From the NCBI GenBank assembly GCA_023268425.1, contig JALRFN010000054.1, positions 1 through 6,333 of the forward strand: a DNA stretch of 6,333 nucleotides, written 5' to 3'. The DNA is from Burkholderiaceae bacterium (lineage in GTDB: Bacteria > Pseudomonadota > Gammaproteobacteria > Burkholderiales > Burkholderiaceae_C). The translations under genes were made by a program, and so were the position numbers. Positions 1 to 5,704 of the stretch are shown in pieces (within the stretch, counting starts at the first letter, position 1; each line of letters opens with the position of its first letter). The notes beneath the pieces were generated by a model. That model was not told the origin of the DNA. It ran no database searches and worked only from the letters and a program-made list of their open reading frames with translations.

Positions 1-1491
1 GATGCCCATCATGATGGCGGGGAACAGCGACGATGCGGCAATACCAAAGGCCAAGGCCACCGTACCCGCAGCGAACCCAGGAGGGTTCAAGCCCAGGTAG
101 CCCGCCAACACGATCGCCAGAGCCATCGAGACCTTGCCTGCCAGCAATTCAGCCGATTCGCTGATCTCTGGGTTGAACACGCCTTTGATCAAGTCGTGCG
201 ACACCGCAGAGGAAATCGCCATCAACAAGCCAGCAGCCGTCGACAACGCAGCAGCCAAACCACCTGCAGCCACCAAGGCGATCACCCAGTTGGGCAACAA
301 TGCGATTTCGGGGTTGGCCAACACCAAGATGTCGGCGTTGACGTTCAGCTCATTGCCTTTCCAGCCAGCGGCATCAGCCTTGGCCTTCACGGCTTCGTTC
401 TTGGTCTTGTCGTTGTAGTACTGGATGCGGCCATCGCCGTTCTTGTCTTCAAACTTCAACAAGCCCGTGACTTCCCAACGCTTCATCCAATCCGGACGCT
501 CGTCGTACTTGATGCTGTTTTCGGCAGCAAACAAGTCGCCGTCCGTTGTCTTCACAGCGGTGTTGACAGTGGCGTGCAGGTTCAACTTGGCCATGGCAGC
601 CACAGCAGGCGCCGTGGTGTACAGGATGGCAATGAAGACCAAAGCCCAGCCAGCCGACACGCGAGCATCAGAGACTTTAGGCACGGTGAAGAAACGCACG
701 ATCACGTGAGGCAAACCAGCGGTACCGATCATCAGCGAGACGGTGTAGCTGAAGGTGTTCAGCATGTCACCACGGAAGCTGGTCGTGTACTCGGCAAAGC
801 CCAGATCGGTAACGACTTGGTCCAACTTGGCCAACAAAGGCGTACCGTGGAAATCACCACCCAAGCCCAACTGCGGCAAGGGGTTGCCCGTCAGGTTCAA
901 GGAGATGAAGATCGCTGGCACGGTGTAGGCCAAGATCAAGACGCAGTACTGGGCCACCTGGGTGTAAGTGATGCCCTTCATGCCGCCAAACACAGCGTAG
1001 AAGAACACGATGGCCATACCAATGTAGATACCAGCGGAGTTGGACACACCCAAGAAACGCGAGAACGCCACACCCACGCCAGTCATCTGACCGATGATGT
1101 AGGTGATCGAAGCGACCAACAAGCAGAACACCGCGACCGTGCGAGCGGCCTTGGAGTAGTAGCGGTCACCAATGAACTCGGGGACGGTGAACTTGCCGAA
1201 CTTGCGCAGGTACGGTGCCAGCAACATGGCCAACAACACGTAGCCACCCGTCCAGCCCATCAAGAAGACGGTGCCGCCGTAGCCGAAGTTGGCGATCAAA
1301 CCCGCCATGGAGATGAACGATGCGGCCGACATCCAGTCAGCTGCCGTGGCCATGCCGTTCATGACGGGGTTCACACCGCCGCCTGCGACATAAAACTCAC
1401 TGGTGCTACCTGCGCGAGCCCAGAAGGCGATACCGATGTACAGCGCAAACGAGGCGCCGACCACCAGATAAGTAATGGTTTGCAGATCCAT
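1..1491 (-). CDS. Sodium:solute symporter large subunit (SSS family, VC_2705/ActP-like), partial at C-terminus
   Basis: This is an inner-membrane, Na+-coupled transporter of the SSS family with a LeuT-type fold. It pairs with the DUF4212 small subunit encoded just upstream. The 497 visible codons have no stop, and the C-terminus lies beyond the left edge. About eleven hydrophobic segments are visible, including residues 6-25, 118-143, 154-174, 246-268, 282-301, 401-430 and 472-497. Family landmarks are ADWMSAASF near 51-59, GLPHVIVRFF at 259-268 (compare GQPH in PutP) and ALSTAAGLLMAISSAVSHDL at 415-434, the helix expected to hold Na+ ligands. A hydrophilic loop of about 95 residues (302-397), predicted periplasmic, contains an EF-hand-like stretch. 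The ATG at 1491 is supported by GAGGAG seven bases upstream, which overlaps the stop of the small-subunit gene and suggests coupled translation. Acetate or another short-chain monocarboxylate is the likely substrate by analogy with ActP; this is inference. Confidence 0.93.
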   Translation of the reverse strand, partial: MDLQTITYLVVGASFALYIGIAFWARAGSTSEFYVAGGGVNPVMNGMATAADWMSAASFISMAGLIANFGYGGTVFLMGWTGGYVLLAMLLAPYLRKFGKFTVPEFIGDRYYSKAARTVAVFCLLVASITYIIGQMTGVGVAFSRFLGVSNSAGIYIGMAIVFFYAVFGGMKGITYTQVAQYCVLILAYTVPAIFISLNLTGNPLPQLGLGGDFHGTPLLAKLDQVVTDLGFAEYTTSFRGDMLNTFSYTVSLMIGTAGLPHVIVRFFTVPKVSDARVSAGWALVFIAILYTTAPAVAAMAKLNLHATVNTAVKTTDGDLFAAENSIKYDERPDWMKRWEVTGLLKFEDKNGDGRIQYYNDKTKNEAVKAKADAAGWKGNELNVNADILVLANPEIALLPNWVIALVAAGGLAAALSTAAGLLMAISSAVSHDLIKGVFNPEISESAELLAGKVSMALAIVLAGYLGLNPPGFAAGTVALAFGIAASSLFPAIMMGI

Positions 1492-1497
1492 AGATTG

Positions 1498-1503
1498 CTC
1501 CTC
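1498..1503 (-). promoter_or_regulatory. Ribosome binding site of the symporter large subunit
   Basis: GAGGAG on the minus strand, 6 nt before the ATG at 1491. It overlaps the TGA of the upstream small-subunit gene (1502-1504), so ribosomes finishing that gene are placed on the next start. This fits tightly matched production of the two subunits. Confidence 0.8.
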
Positions 1504-1753
1504 AGTCTTCAGAAACGCCGAACTGGCGGTCGATCTCACCCATCTTCTTCACGTAGTAGAAGATCAAGATGACAAAGGCATAAATGGAACCCTGCTGTGC
1601 AAACCAGAACCCCAGCGGATAACCGCCAAGGTGGATGCTGTTCAGCGCGGGGGCGAGCAGGATGCCTGCCACATAGGACACCAGGAACCAAACCACGAGG
1701 ATTTTGGTCAGGAGGCTTAATGTGGCGCTCCAGTAACCGTTGCTGTCTTGCAT
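1502..1753 (-). CDS. DUF4212 family sodium/solute symporter small subunit
   Basis: This is an 83-residue inner-membrane protein with two hydrophobic helices, about residues 14-34 and 50-68. Between them lies the highly characteristic stretch LGGYPLGFWFAQQGS. This is the small subunit (DUF4212, TIGR03647-type) that accompanies VC_2705-class SSS transporters, and its partner is encoded 10 bp downstream. The short acidic tail after YVKKMGEIDRQFG is also family-like. I place the start at the ATG at 1753 because AAGGAG at 1763-1768 lies 9 nt ahead of it. An in-frame ATG at 1762 abuts that ribosome site directly, and a TTG at 1771 lies upstream of it, so both are less likely. The family's usual length is 80-90 residues, which agrees. 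Its exact function is not established; a role in assembly or stability of the large subunit is the usual inference. Confidence 0.92.
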   Translation of the reverse strand: MQDSNGYWSATLSLLTKILVVWFLVSYVAGILLAPALNSIHLGGYPLGFWFAQQGSIYAFVILIFYYVKKMGEIDRQFGVSED

Positions 1754-1762
1754 ACCGGCCAT

Positions 1763-1768
1763 CTCCTT
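1763..1768 (-). promoter_or_regulatory. Ribosome binding site that decides the DUF4212 start
   Basis: AAGGAG on the minus strand. It is 9 nt from the ATG at 1753, 0 nt from the ATG at 1762 and lies downstream of the TTG at 1771. The spacing favours 1753. Confidence 0.7.
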
Positions 1769-1786
1769 CAAGTTACTTCAATTGTT

Positions 1787-1839
1787 GTTGGTGATTGCTC
1801 ACCGCTCAAGGTCGGGATCGGCAGATGCTCTCCACCAAC
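1787..1839 (-). promoter_or_regulatory. Possible alternative-fold 5' leader of the symporter operon
   Basis: On the minus strand, GGTGA-GCAA-TCACC (1790-1803) forms a perfect 5-bp hairpin with a GNRA-type loop. The 3' arm of this hairpin overlaps CACCAAC (1787-1793), which is the exact complement of GTTGGTG at 1833-1839. The two pairings cannot form together. The structure ends about 19 nt before the ribosome site of the small-subunit gene. This could be a regulatory leader or chance; no known riboswitch class is recognised. Confidence 0.25.
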
Positions 1840-1879
1840 CATGACAGCGCGGACTGTGTTCAGCATGGCTTACACCGAA

Positions 1880-1908
1880 CTTATTGGGCACTCAAATTGG
1901 CCTCTAAA
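1880..1908 (-). promoter_or_regulatory. Candidate promoter of the symporter operon
   Basis: TTTAGA (1903-1908) and AATAAG (1880-1885) on the minus strand are separated by 17 nt. Each matches the sigma-70 consensus at four of six positions. Transcription would start near 1873 and give a leader of about 120 nt. The weak hexamers and the inverted repeat touching the -35 element suggest a promoter that depends on an activator. Confidence 0.35.
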
Positions 1909-1925
1909 CTAGGGTAAGTCCTAGT
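1908..1925. promoter_or_regulatory. Perfect 6-6-6 inverted repeat, probable regulator site
   Basis: ACTAGG-N6-CCTAGT is an exact palindrome with a 6-nt spacer. It sits immediately upstream of the candidate -35 element of the symporter operon, the position used by class II activators. The symmetry and spacing suit a dimeric helix-turn-helix regulator. A LuxR/NarL-type response regulator of the kind that controls acetate uptake genes (CrbR/ErdR) is a guess from function, not from a motif match. Confidence 0.5.
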
Positions 1926-1982
1926 CGATGCAGGCGATTCATTGCGATGCAAGCACGTCGACCGCACGCGATTGGTTGGCAC

Positions 1983-2003
1983 AAAAAAAGCGCCGAAGCG
2001 CTT
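1983..2003 (-). terminator. Rho-independent terminator of the GlcG-like gene
   Basis: Read on the minus strand, AAGCGC-TTCG-GCGCTT is a perfect 6-bp stem closed by a cUUCGg tetraloop, followed directly by TTTTT. It begins 28 nt after the stop codon at 2032. It separates this gene from the symporter operon, so the two are likely transcribed independently. Confidence 0.9.
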
Positions 2004-2031
2004 GGGTTTGAGTGGGTTTGCGTTTCGCGCG

Positions 2032-2442
2032 TCAAGCCAGCTTCAGAGCGGCAATGCCCGCCTTGGCGATTTGTGCGTCTTCATCCGACTTGACGCCGCT
2101 GACGCCAACCGCACCGATGCACTGACCGTCGACCATGATGGGTACGCCACCTTCGAGCTTGGCAGGTAGAGCCGCCACGCTCAAAAATGAATAGCGGCCG
2201 TCGTTGACCACCTTTTCGTAGCCCACCGATTCGCGCTGCCCCAAGGCCGAGGTCACAGCTTTGCCCGGGGCGATGTGCGCAGACACTGGGGCCGCGCCAT
2301 CCAAACGGGTCAAGCCCAACAAATGACCGCCCTCGTCCACCACGGCGATGGTCACTGCCCAATGGTGGGCTTGGGCTTCGGCTTGCGCGGCTTGCAAAAT
2401 GGCCGCAACGTCGGCGGCTTCGAGCATGGCTTTGGTCTTCAT
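2032..2442 (-). CDS. GlcG/HbpS-family (DUF336) protein
   Basis: This is a 136-residue soluble protein with no signal peptide, close to the usual length of the family. Typical landmarks are IAVVDEGGHLLGLTRLDGA (32-50), a GKAVTSA stretch (60-66) and the C-terminal GGVPIMVDGQCIGAVGVSG (98-116) followed by EDAQIAKAG (121-129). The fold is a small alpha/beta domain related to Streptomyces HbpS (haem binding) and to GlcG of glycolate operons. The biochemical role of most members is unknown. The ATG at 2442 has AAGGA 7 nt upstream. The gene is flanked by its own terminator and a divergent promoter region and is therefore monocistronic. No glc genes lie nearby, so naming it glcG would be unsafe. Confidence 0.88.
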   Translation of the reverse strand: MKTKAMLEAADVAAILQAAQAEAQAHHWAVTIAVVDEGGHLLGLTRLDGAAPVSAHIAPGKAVTSALGQRESVGYEKVVNDGRYSFLSVAALPAKLEGGVPIMVDGQCIGAVGVSGVKSDEDAQIAKAGIAALKLA

Positions 2443-2476
2443 GTTGGATTCCTTTGAGTGGGTTAATGGATGCGCG

Positions 2477-2482
2477 ATTGTA
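2477..2482 (-). promoter_or_regulatory. Candidate -10 element of the GlcG-like gene
   Basis: TACAAT on the minus strand matches TATAAT at five of six positions. It would start transcription near 2470, giving a leader of about 28 nt. No convincing -35 element stands at the right distance. Confidence 0.35.
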
Positions 2483-2485
2483 GTT

Positions 2486-2495
2486 TTGTATACGA
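2486..2495. promoter_or_regulatory. Possible GntR-type operator
   Basis: TTGTATACGA contains a perfect GTATAC core and is one mismatch pair from a fully symmetric TTGTATACAA. Palindromes of this form are typical of FadR-type GntR repressors in Burkholderiales (family knowledge). It lies just upstream of the candidate -10 of the GlcG-like gene, between -35 and -10, where bound protein would block polymerase. No regulator gene is visible in the window. Confidence 0.35.
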
Positions 2496-2504
2496 TTTCA
2501 CCCT

Positions 2505-2533
2505 TTGAAGATGAAAGGCATTCCCTCTAGTAT
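2505..2533 (+). promoter_or_regulatory. Candidate promoter of the Bax inhibitor-1 family gene
   Basis: TTGAAG (2505-2510) and TAGTAT (2528-2533) are separated by 17 nt. Each matches the sigma-70 consensus at four of six positions. The start would be near 2540, with a leader of about 84 nt. TTGACC at 2533-2538 is a better -35 hexamer but lacks a good -10 partner. Confidence 0.3.
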
Positions 2534-2623
2534 TGACCATGCTTGCGTTAGGATGGACAAAACACCTTGCAGTAAACCGGAACCCGGCGACAGGCAAGAT
2601 CCTTTGAACGGAGTCGACTCAAT

Positions 2624-3310
2624 ATGAACACACGTGTTTCCCATAGCCCCTTTGGTCGCGCCTTGGATGGCGCCGAACGCAACCGCGTGTTGCGCAACAC
2701 CTATGCTTTGCTCGCCATCAGCTTGATTCCAACCGTGCTCGGTGCATGGTTCGGTGTGAGCACCGGCATCACCGCAGCCATGGGCGGTGGCCTGTCCATG
2801 ATTTTGTTCTTGGCAGTCGCTTTTGGCTTCATCTTCGCCATCGAGAAGACCAAGCACTCATCTGCTGGGGTGTTCGTGTTGCTGGGCTTCACCTTCTTCA
2901 TGGGCTTGATGATGTCGCGGCTGATCGCCTTTGTGCTGGGTTACAGCAACGGCGCCGCGCTGATCATGATGGCATTTGGTTCCACGGCAGCCGTGTTTTT
3001 TGCCATGGCCACACTGGCCACGGTGGTCAAGCGTGACTTGTCGGGCTTACAGAAATTTCTGTTCGTGGGTGTGATCGTTCTGCTGGTGGGCATGGTCATC
3101 AACATGTTTGTACAAAGCAGCACCGGCATGATCGTGCTGTCGCTGGTGGCCACGGCCATCTTCAGCGCGTTCATGTTGGTCGACATCAAGCGGGTGATTG
3201 ACGGCGGCGAAACCAACTACATCACGGCCACGCTGGCCATTTATCTGGACATCGTGAACGTCTTCCAAAACCTGCTGATGCTCTTTGGCATCTTTGGCGG
3301 CGAAGACTGA
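2624..3310 (+). CDS. Bax inhibitor-1/YccA-family membrane protein
   Basis: This is a 228-residue inner-membrane protein with seven predicted helices at about 26-46, 52-73, 82-105, 108-130, 145-163, 168-186 and 203-225, a normal size for bacterial BI-1 proteins. The C-terminal half carries the family signature FMLVDIKRVIDGGETNYI (183-200) and LAIYLDIVNVFQNLLMLFGI (204-223). Asp187 and Asp209 probably correspond to the di-aspartyl pair that gates the pH-sensitive Ca2+ leak in Bacillus YetJ. In E. coli, the relatives YccA and YbhL are linked to FtsH regulation and membrane stress; which role applies here cannot be told. The ATG at 2624 follows GGAG at 2610-2613, a somewhat long 10-nt spacing. 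The gene is monocistronic, divergent from the GlcG-like gene and convergent with rlmD. Confidence 0.93.
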   Translation: MNTRVSHSPFGRALDGAERNRVLRNTYALLAISLIPTVLGAWFGVSTGITAAMGGGLSMILFLAVAFGFIFAIEKTKHSSAGVFVLLGFTFFMGLMMSRLIAFVLGYSNGAALIMMAFGSTAAVFFAMATLATVVKRDLSGLQKFLFVGVIVLLVGMVINMFVQSSTGMIVLSLVATAIFSAFMLVDIKRVIDGGETNYITATLAIYLDIVNVFQNLLMLFGIFGGED

Positions 3311-3322
3311 ACACAGCCCTCG

Positions 3323-3363
3323 CACACAAAAAAGCCGCGCATTCGACGCGGCTTTTTTGTGTG
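3323..3363. terminator. Bidirectional terminator between the BI-1 gene and rlmD
   Basis: A perfect 17-bp inverted repeat (3323-3339 with 3347-3363) has a 7-nt loop. The GC core GCCGCG is flanked by six A on the left and six T on the right, so each strand reads as a stem followed by a U-tract. It starts 13 nt after the BI-1 stop and 13 nt after the rlmD stop on the other strand, so it serves both convergent genes. Confidence 0.93.
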
Positions 3364-3375
3364 GGCGAACGGACC

Positions 3376-4833
3376 TCAATCGACGCGTTCAAACACAGCC
3401 ATGCTCTCCACATGCGCGGTGTGCGGGAACATGTTGACCACACCGGCAGCCACACAACGGTAACCCGCTTGATGCACCAAAAGACCCGCGTCGCGCGCCA
3501 AGGTCGCCGGGTTGCAGCTGACGTAAACAATGCGACGGGGCGCTTGCCAAGCCCCTTGGCGCCCTTGGGCTTGGTAGACGTCGGCCAAGGCCTTGCTCAA
3601 GGCAAAAGCGCCTTCGCGTGGCGGGTCGATCAACCACTTATCGGCTTGACCGTAGGCCATCAAATCATCGGCTGATAACTCAAACAAATTGCGCGCGGCG
3701 AACTCAGGCGCCACCCAATGGCCAGGCCAGGGGCGCTGCCCCCCCAGTAAGGCCGCATTGTCACGCGCTCGTTGGACCAAGGTTTCACTGCCCTCGATCC
3801 CCAACACCTTTTGGGCTTGCGTGGCCAATGGCAAGGTGAAATTGCCCAAGCCACAAAACCAATCAATGACCGACTCGTTCGATTGCACGGCCAACAAACG
3901 CAGGGCACGCGAGACCAGGACTTGGTTGATGTGCGGGTTGACCTGCGTGAAGTCGGTGGGTTTGAACGGCATGCGCAAGCCAAACTCTGGCAGGTCATAG
4001 GCCAAGTCTGATGTTGCACCCTGATCAGCATCGAGCAGGTGCACCGTGTCCGGCCCCTTGGGCTGCAACCACCATTGGACGCGCGTGTCTGGGGTGGCCT
4101 GTGCGAAATCGCGCAGCGCTTGCAAATCCACCGCACTCAAGGGCTCCAGGTGACGCAGCACCAAAGCGGTGACCTCGGTGCCACATGCAAGCTCAATTTG
4201 TGGGCAGGTTTCACGGGCTTGCAAACCCATGACCAAAGCGCGCAGGCGCGGCAACATGGCGCTCACGTGCGGTGGCAAGACATGGCACTCGCCCATGTCG
4301 GCAACATAACGGCTCTTGCGTTCATGAAACCCGACCAACACATCGCCCTTTTTCGCCACATAACGCACCGACAGGCGCGCGCGGTAGCGGTAGCCCCAAG
4401 CCGGCCCTTCGATGGGCCGCAACATGCGCGAGGCTTTGACTTTGCCTAGATGCCAGAGGTTATCTTCCAACACACGCTGCTTGATCGCCACCTGTGTACT
4501 GGGGTGTAAGTGCTGCATCTTGCACCCACCGCACGCGCCCGCGTGCAAACCAAAGTGCGGACATGCCGCTTGGATACGCTGATTGGAGGTCGTGTGCAAA
4601 ACCGTGACCTGCGCTTTTTCCCACTTCGCTTTGCGCCTCAGTGGCTCCACAGACACCCACTCACCCGGCAGAGCGCCTTCAACAAAAATCACCTTGCCAT
4701 CGGCGCGGTGTGCAACGCCTTGCGCGTCCATGTCCATGCCTTGTATCCACAAGGCGTCCTCAGGCACCCCCGCGGGACGCTCGGGCTGGTGTGCGGCCTC
4801 AGGCAAATCGGCTTCTTCAGGAACACGGCTCAT
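3376..4833 (-). CDS. rlmD: 23S rRNA (uracil(1939)-C5)-methyltransferase RlmD
   Basis: This enzyme uses S-adenosylmethionine to methylate a uracil at C5 in 23S rRNA (U1939 in E. coli numbering). It has 485 residues, slightly longer than E. coli RlmD. In order: a TRAM-type RNA-binding domain (about 27-80), iron-sulfur cysteines C91, C101, C104 and C183, a central RNA-binding region, and the methyltransferase domain. The latter has QVNP (297-300), the SAM loop DWFCGLGNF (324-332), DPPR (403-406), the nucleophile C440 in SCNPATLARD, and the general-base candidate E476 in HVESMAVFE. I chose the ATG at 4833, which has a weak GAAG 8 nt upstream; a GTG at 4842 would add three residues but has no ribosome site. 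The cysteine spacing C-X9-C-X2-C is wider than the C-X5-C-X2-C of E. coli. All catalytic residues are present, so the gene appears intact. Confidence 0.95.
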   Translation of the reverse strand: MSRVPEEADLPEAAHQPERPAGVPEDALWIQGMDMDAQGVAHRADGKVIFVEGALPGEWVSVEPLRRKAKWEKAQVTVLHTTSNQRIQAACPHFGLHAGACGGCKMQHLHPSTQVAIKQRVLEDNLWHLGKVKASRMLRPIEGPAWGYRYRARLSVRYVAKKGDVLVGFHERKSRYVADMGECHVLPPHVSAMLPRLRALVMGLQARETCPQIELACGTEVTALVLRHLEPLSAVDLQALRDFAQATPDTRVQWWLQPKGPDTVHLLDADQGATSDLAYDLPEFGLRMPFKPTDFTQVNPHINQVLVSRALRLLAVQSNESVIDWFCGLGNFTLPLATQAQKVLGIEGSETLVQRARDNAALLGGQRPWPGHWVAPEFAARNLFELSADDLMAYGQADKWLIDPPREGAFALSKALADVYQAQGRQGAWQAPRRIVYVSCNPATLARDAGLLVHQAGYRCVAAGVVNMFPHTAHVESMAVFERVD

Positions 4834-4850
4834 CGCAAACACTTCAAAAT

Positions 4851-4882
4851 AAAAAAACCGCTGAAGACCCCGTCTTCAGCGG
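4851..4882 (-). terminator. Strong rho-independent terminator of nlpD
   Basis: On the minus strand, CCGCTGAAGAC and GTCTTCAGCGG form a perfect 11-bp stem (4858-4868 with 4872-4882) with a 3-nt loop, followed by seven T (4851-4857). It starts 24 nt after the nlpD stop. Its T-tract ends only 17 nt before the rlmD start codon. Confidence 0.92.
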
Positions 4883-4906
4883 CTGTGATGGATCCAGGCG
4901 CGCAGT

Positions 4907-5704
4907 TTAACGTGCGGGCAAATACTGCAAGGGGTCGACCGGCTTGCCGAGCTGGCGCACCTCAAAGTGCAACTTCACCTGATCGGCTTCGGTGTTGCCC
5001 ATCTCGGCGATGCGCTGGCCTTGTTTGACCACTTGGTCTTCTTTGACCAGCAACGCTTGGTTGTGCGCATAGGCAGTCAAAAACGTGTCGTCATGCTTGA
5101 TGATCACCAAATTGCCGTAGCCACGCAAACCAGCCCCTGCGTAAACCACACGGCCGTCACCTGCTGCCATGACCGGGGTTCCCAATTTACCGCCGATGCC
5201 CACGCCCTTGTTGTTGTTGCCGTCAAATCGGCTCACGATGGGGCCCTCTGCTGGCCAAATCAATTGGATGGTGCCCATGGGCTTGGAAGGTGCGTCTTCC
5301 TTGATCATGCTTTGCTGCGGCGCAGGCTCTGAGGCCGCGGGCGCACCATCGGTGACGGGCTTCACCACCACACCGCTGGCAGCAGGCGCTTGCGCGGGAG
5401 ACCCCGATTTGGCGTTGACTTGTGCCTCGGGCTTGACGCGCAAGACTTGATCGATTTCCAGTTTGTTCGGGTTGGCCAGCTGGTTCCACTGCGCCAAGGT
5501 ACGCCAGTCCGTGCCATAGCGACTGGCAATCCCCACCAAGGTATCACCCGGTTGTACGCGGTAAAAACCCGCAGGCACGACCGGAGTCGAGGGGGCCACG
5601 TCGCGCGTCACCACTGGGGCGGGCGGTCTGACTTTGGTTGACGAACAAGCACCGAGGCCGAGAGCCAAGCCCAACACCAGACAGTTGATGACAAATTTAC
5701 GCAT
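4907..5704 (-). CDS. nlpD: NlpD-like outer-membrane lipoprotein (LysM + degenerate M23/LytM domain)
   Basis: This is a 265-residue murein hydrolase activator. In E. coli, NlpD switches on amidase AmiC during daughter-cell separation. The first 20 residues form a lipoprotein signal (MRK, then a hydrophobic stretch) ending in the lipobox LGAC. Cys20 would be lipidated, and Ser21 favours outer-membrane sorting. A LysM peptidoglycan-binding domain spans about 47-90 (YRVQPGDTL to LRV). A linker rich in Ala and Pro follows (about 91-145), then an M23 domain (149-257). The zinc site is degenerate: the usual HxGxD region reads NNNKGVGIGG, and HLH is replaced by KLH at 244-246, while H214 and H246 remain. 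This is the pattern of non-catalytic NlpD activators. I took the ATG at 5704 because it gives a clean signal peptide; ATG 5731 would add an acidic N-terminal extension. pcm lies 92 nt upstream, and rpoS does not follow. Confidence 0.92.
   Translation of the reverse strand: MRKFVINCLVLGLALGLGACSSTKVRPPAPVVTRDVAPSTPVVPAGFYRVQPGDTLVGIASRYGTDWRTLAQWNQLANPNKLEIDQVLRVKPEAQVNAKSGSPAQAPAASGVVVKPVTDGAPAASEPAPQQSMIKEDAPSKPMGTIQLIWPAEGPIVSRFDGNNNKGVGIGGKLGTPVMAAGDGRVVYAGAGLRGYGNLVIIKHDDTFLTAYAHNQALLVKEDQVVKQGQRIAEMGNTEADQVKLHFEVRQLGKPVDPLQYLPAR

Noticed and set aside
196..1572. A 458-codon open frame on the plus strand opposite the symporter
   Set aside because: The translation is rich in His, Gln, Arg and Asp with no domain or membrane pattern, the typical shadow of a GC-rich gene. 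The minus-strand frame gives a full SSS transporter.
1754..1771. TTG start at 1771 or ATG start at 1762 for the DUF4212 gene
   Set aside because: The ribosome site AAGGAG lies inside or directly against these starts. Only the ATG at 1753 has usable spacing.
2503..2530. Heat-shock (sigma-32) type promoter before the BI-1 gene
   Set aside because: CTTTGAA followed by CCCTCTAG at 13 nt loosely resembles the consensus, but both boxes have mismatches, so the match is too weak to call.
2498..2857. A 119-codon minus-strand frame across the BI-1 promoter and 5' end
   Set aside because: It has no recognisable domain, overlaps a clear membrane-protein gene and carries biased Gly/Gln/His content, so it is a shadow frame.
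4834..4842. GTG start at 4842 for rlmD
   Set aside because: It has no ribosome site upstream, only the T-rich tail of the terminator. The ATG at 4833 has at least GAAG at 8 nt.
4510..5028. A 172-codon plus-strand frame across the rlmD-nlpD junction
   Set aside because: It reads through the terminator and opposite two well-supported genes, and its Arg/Pro/Ala-rich product matches nothing recognisable.
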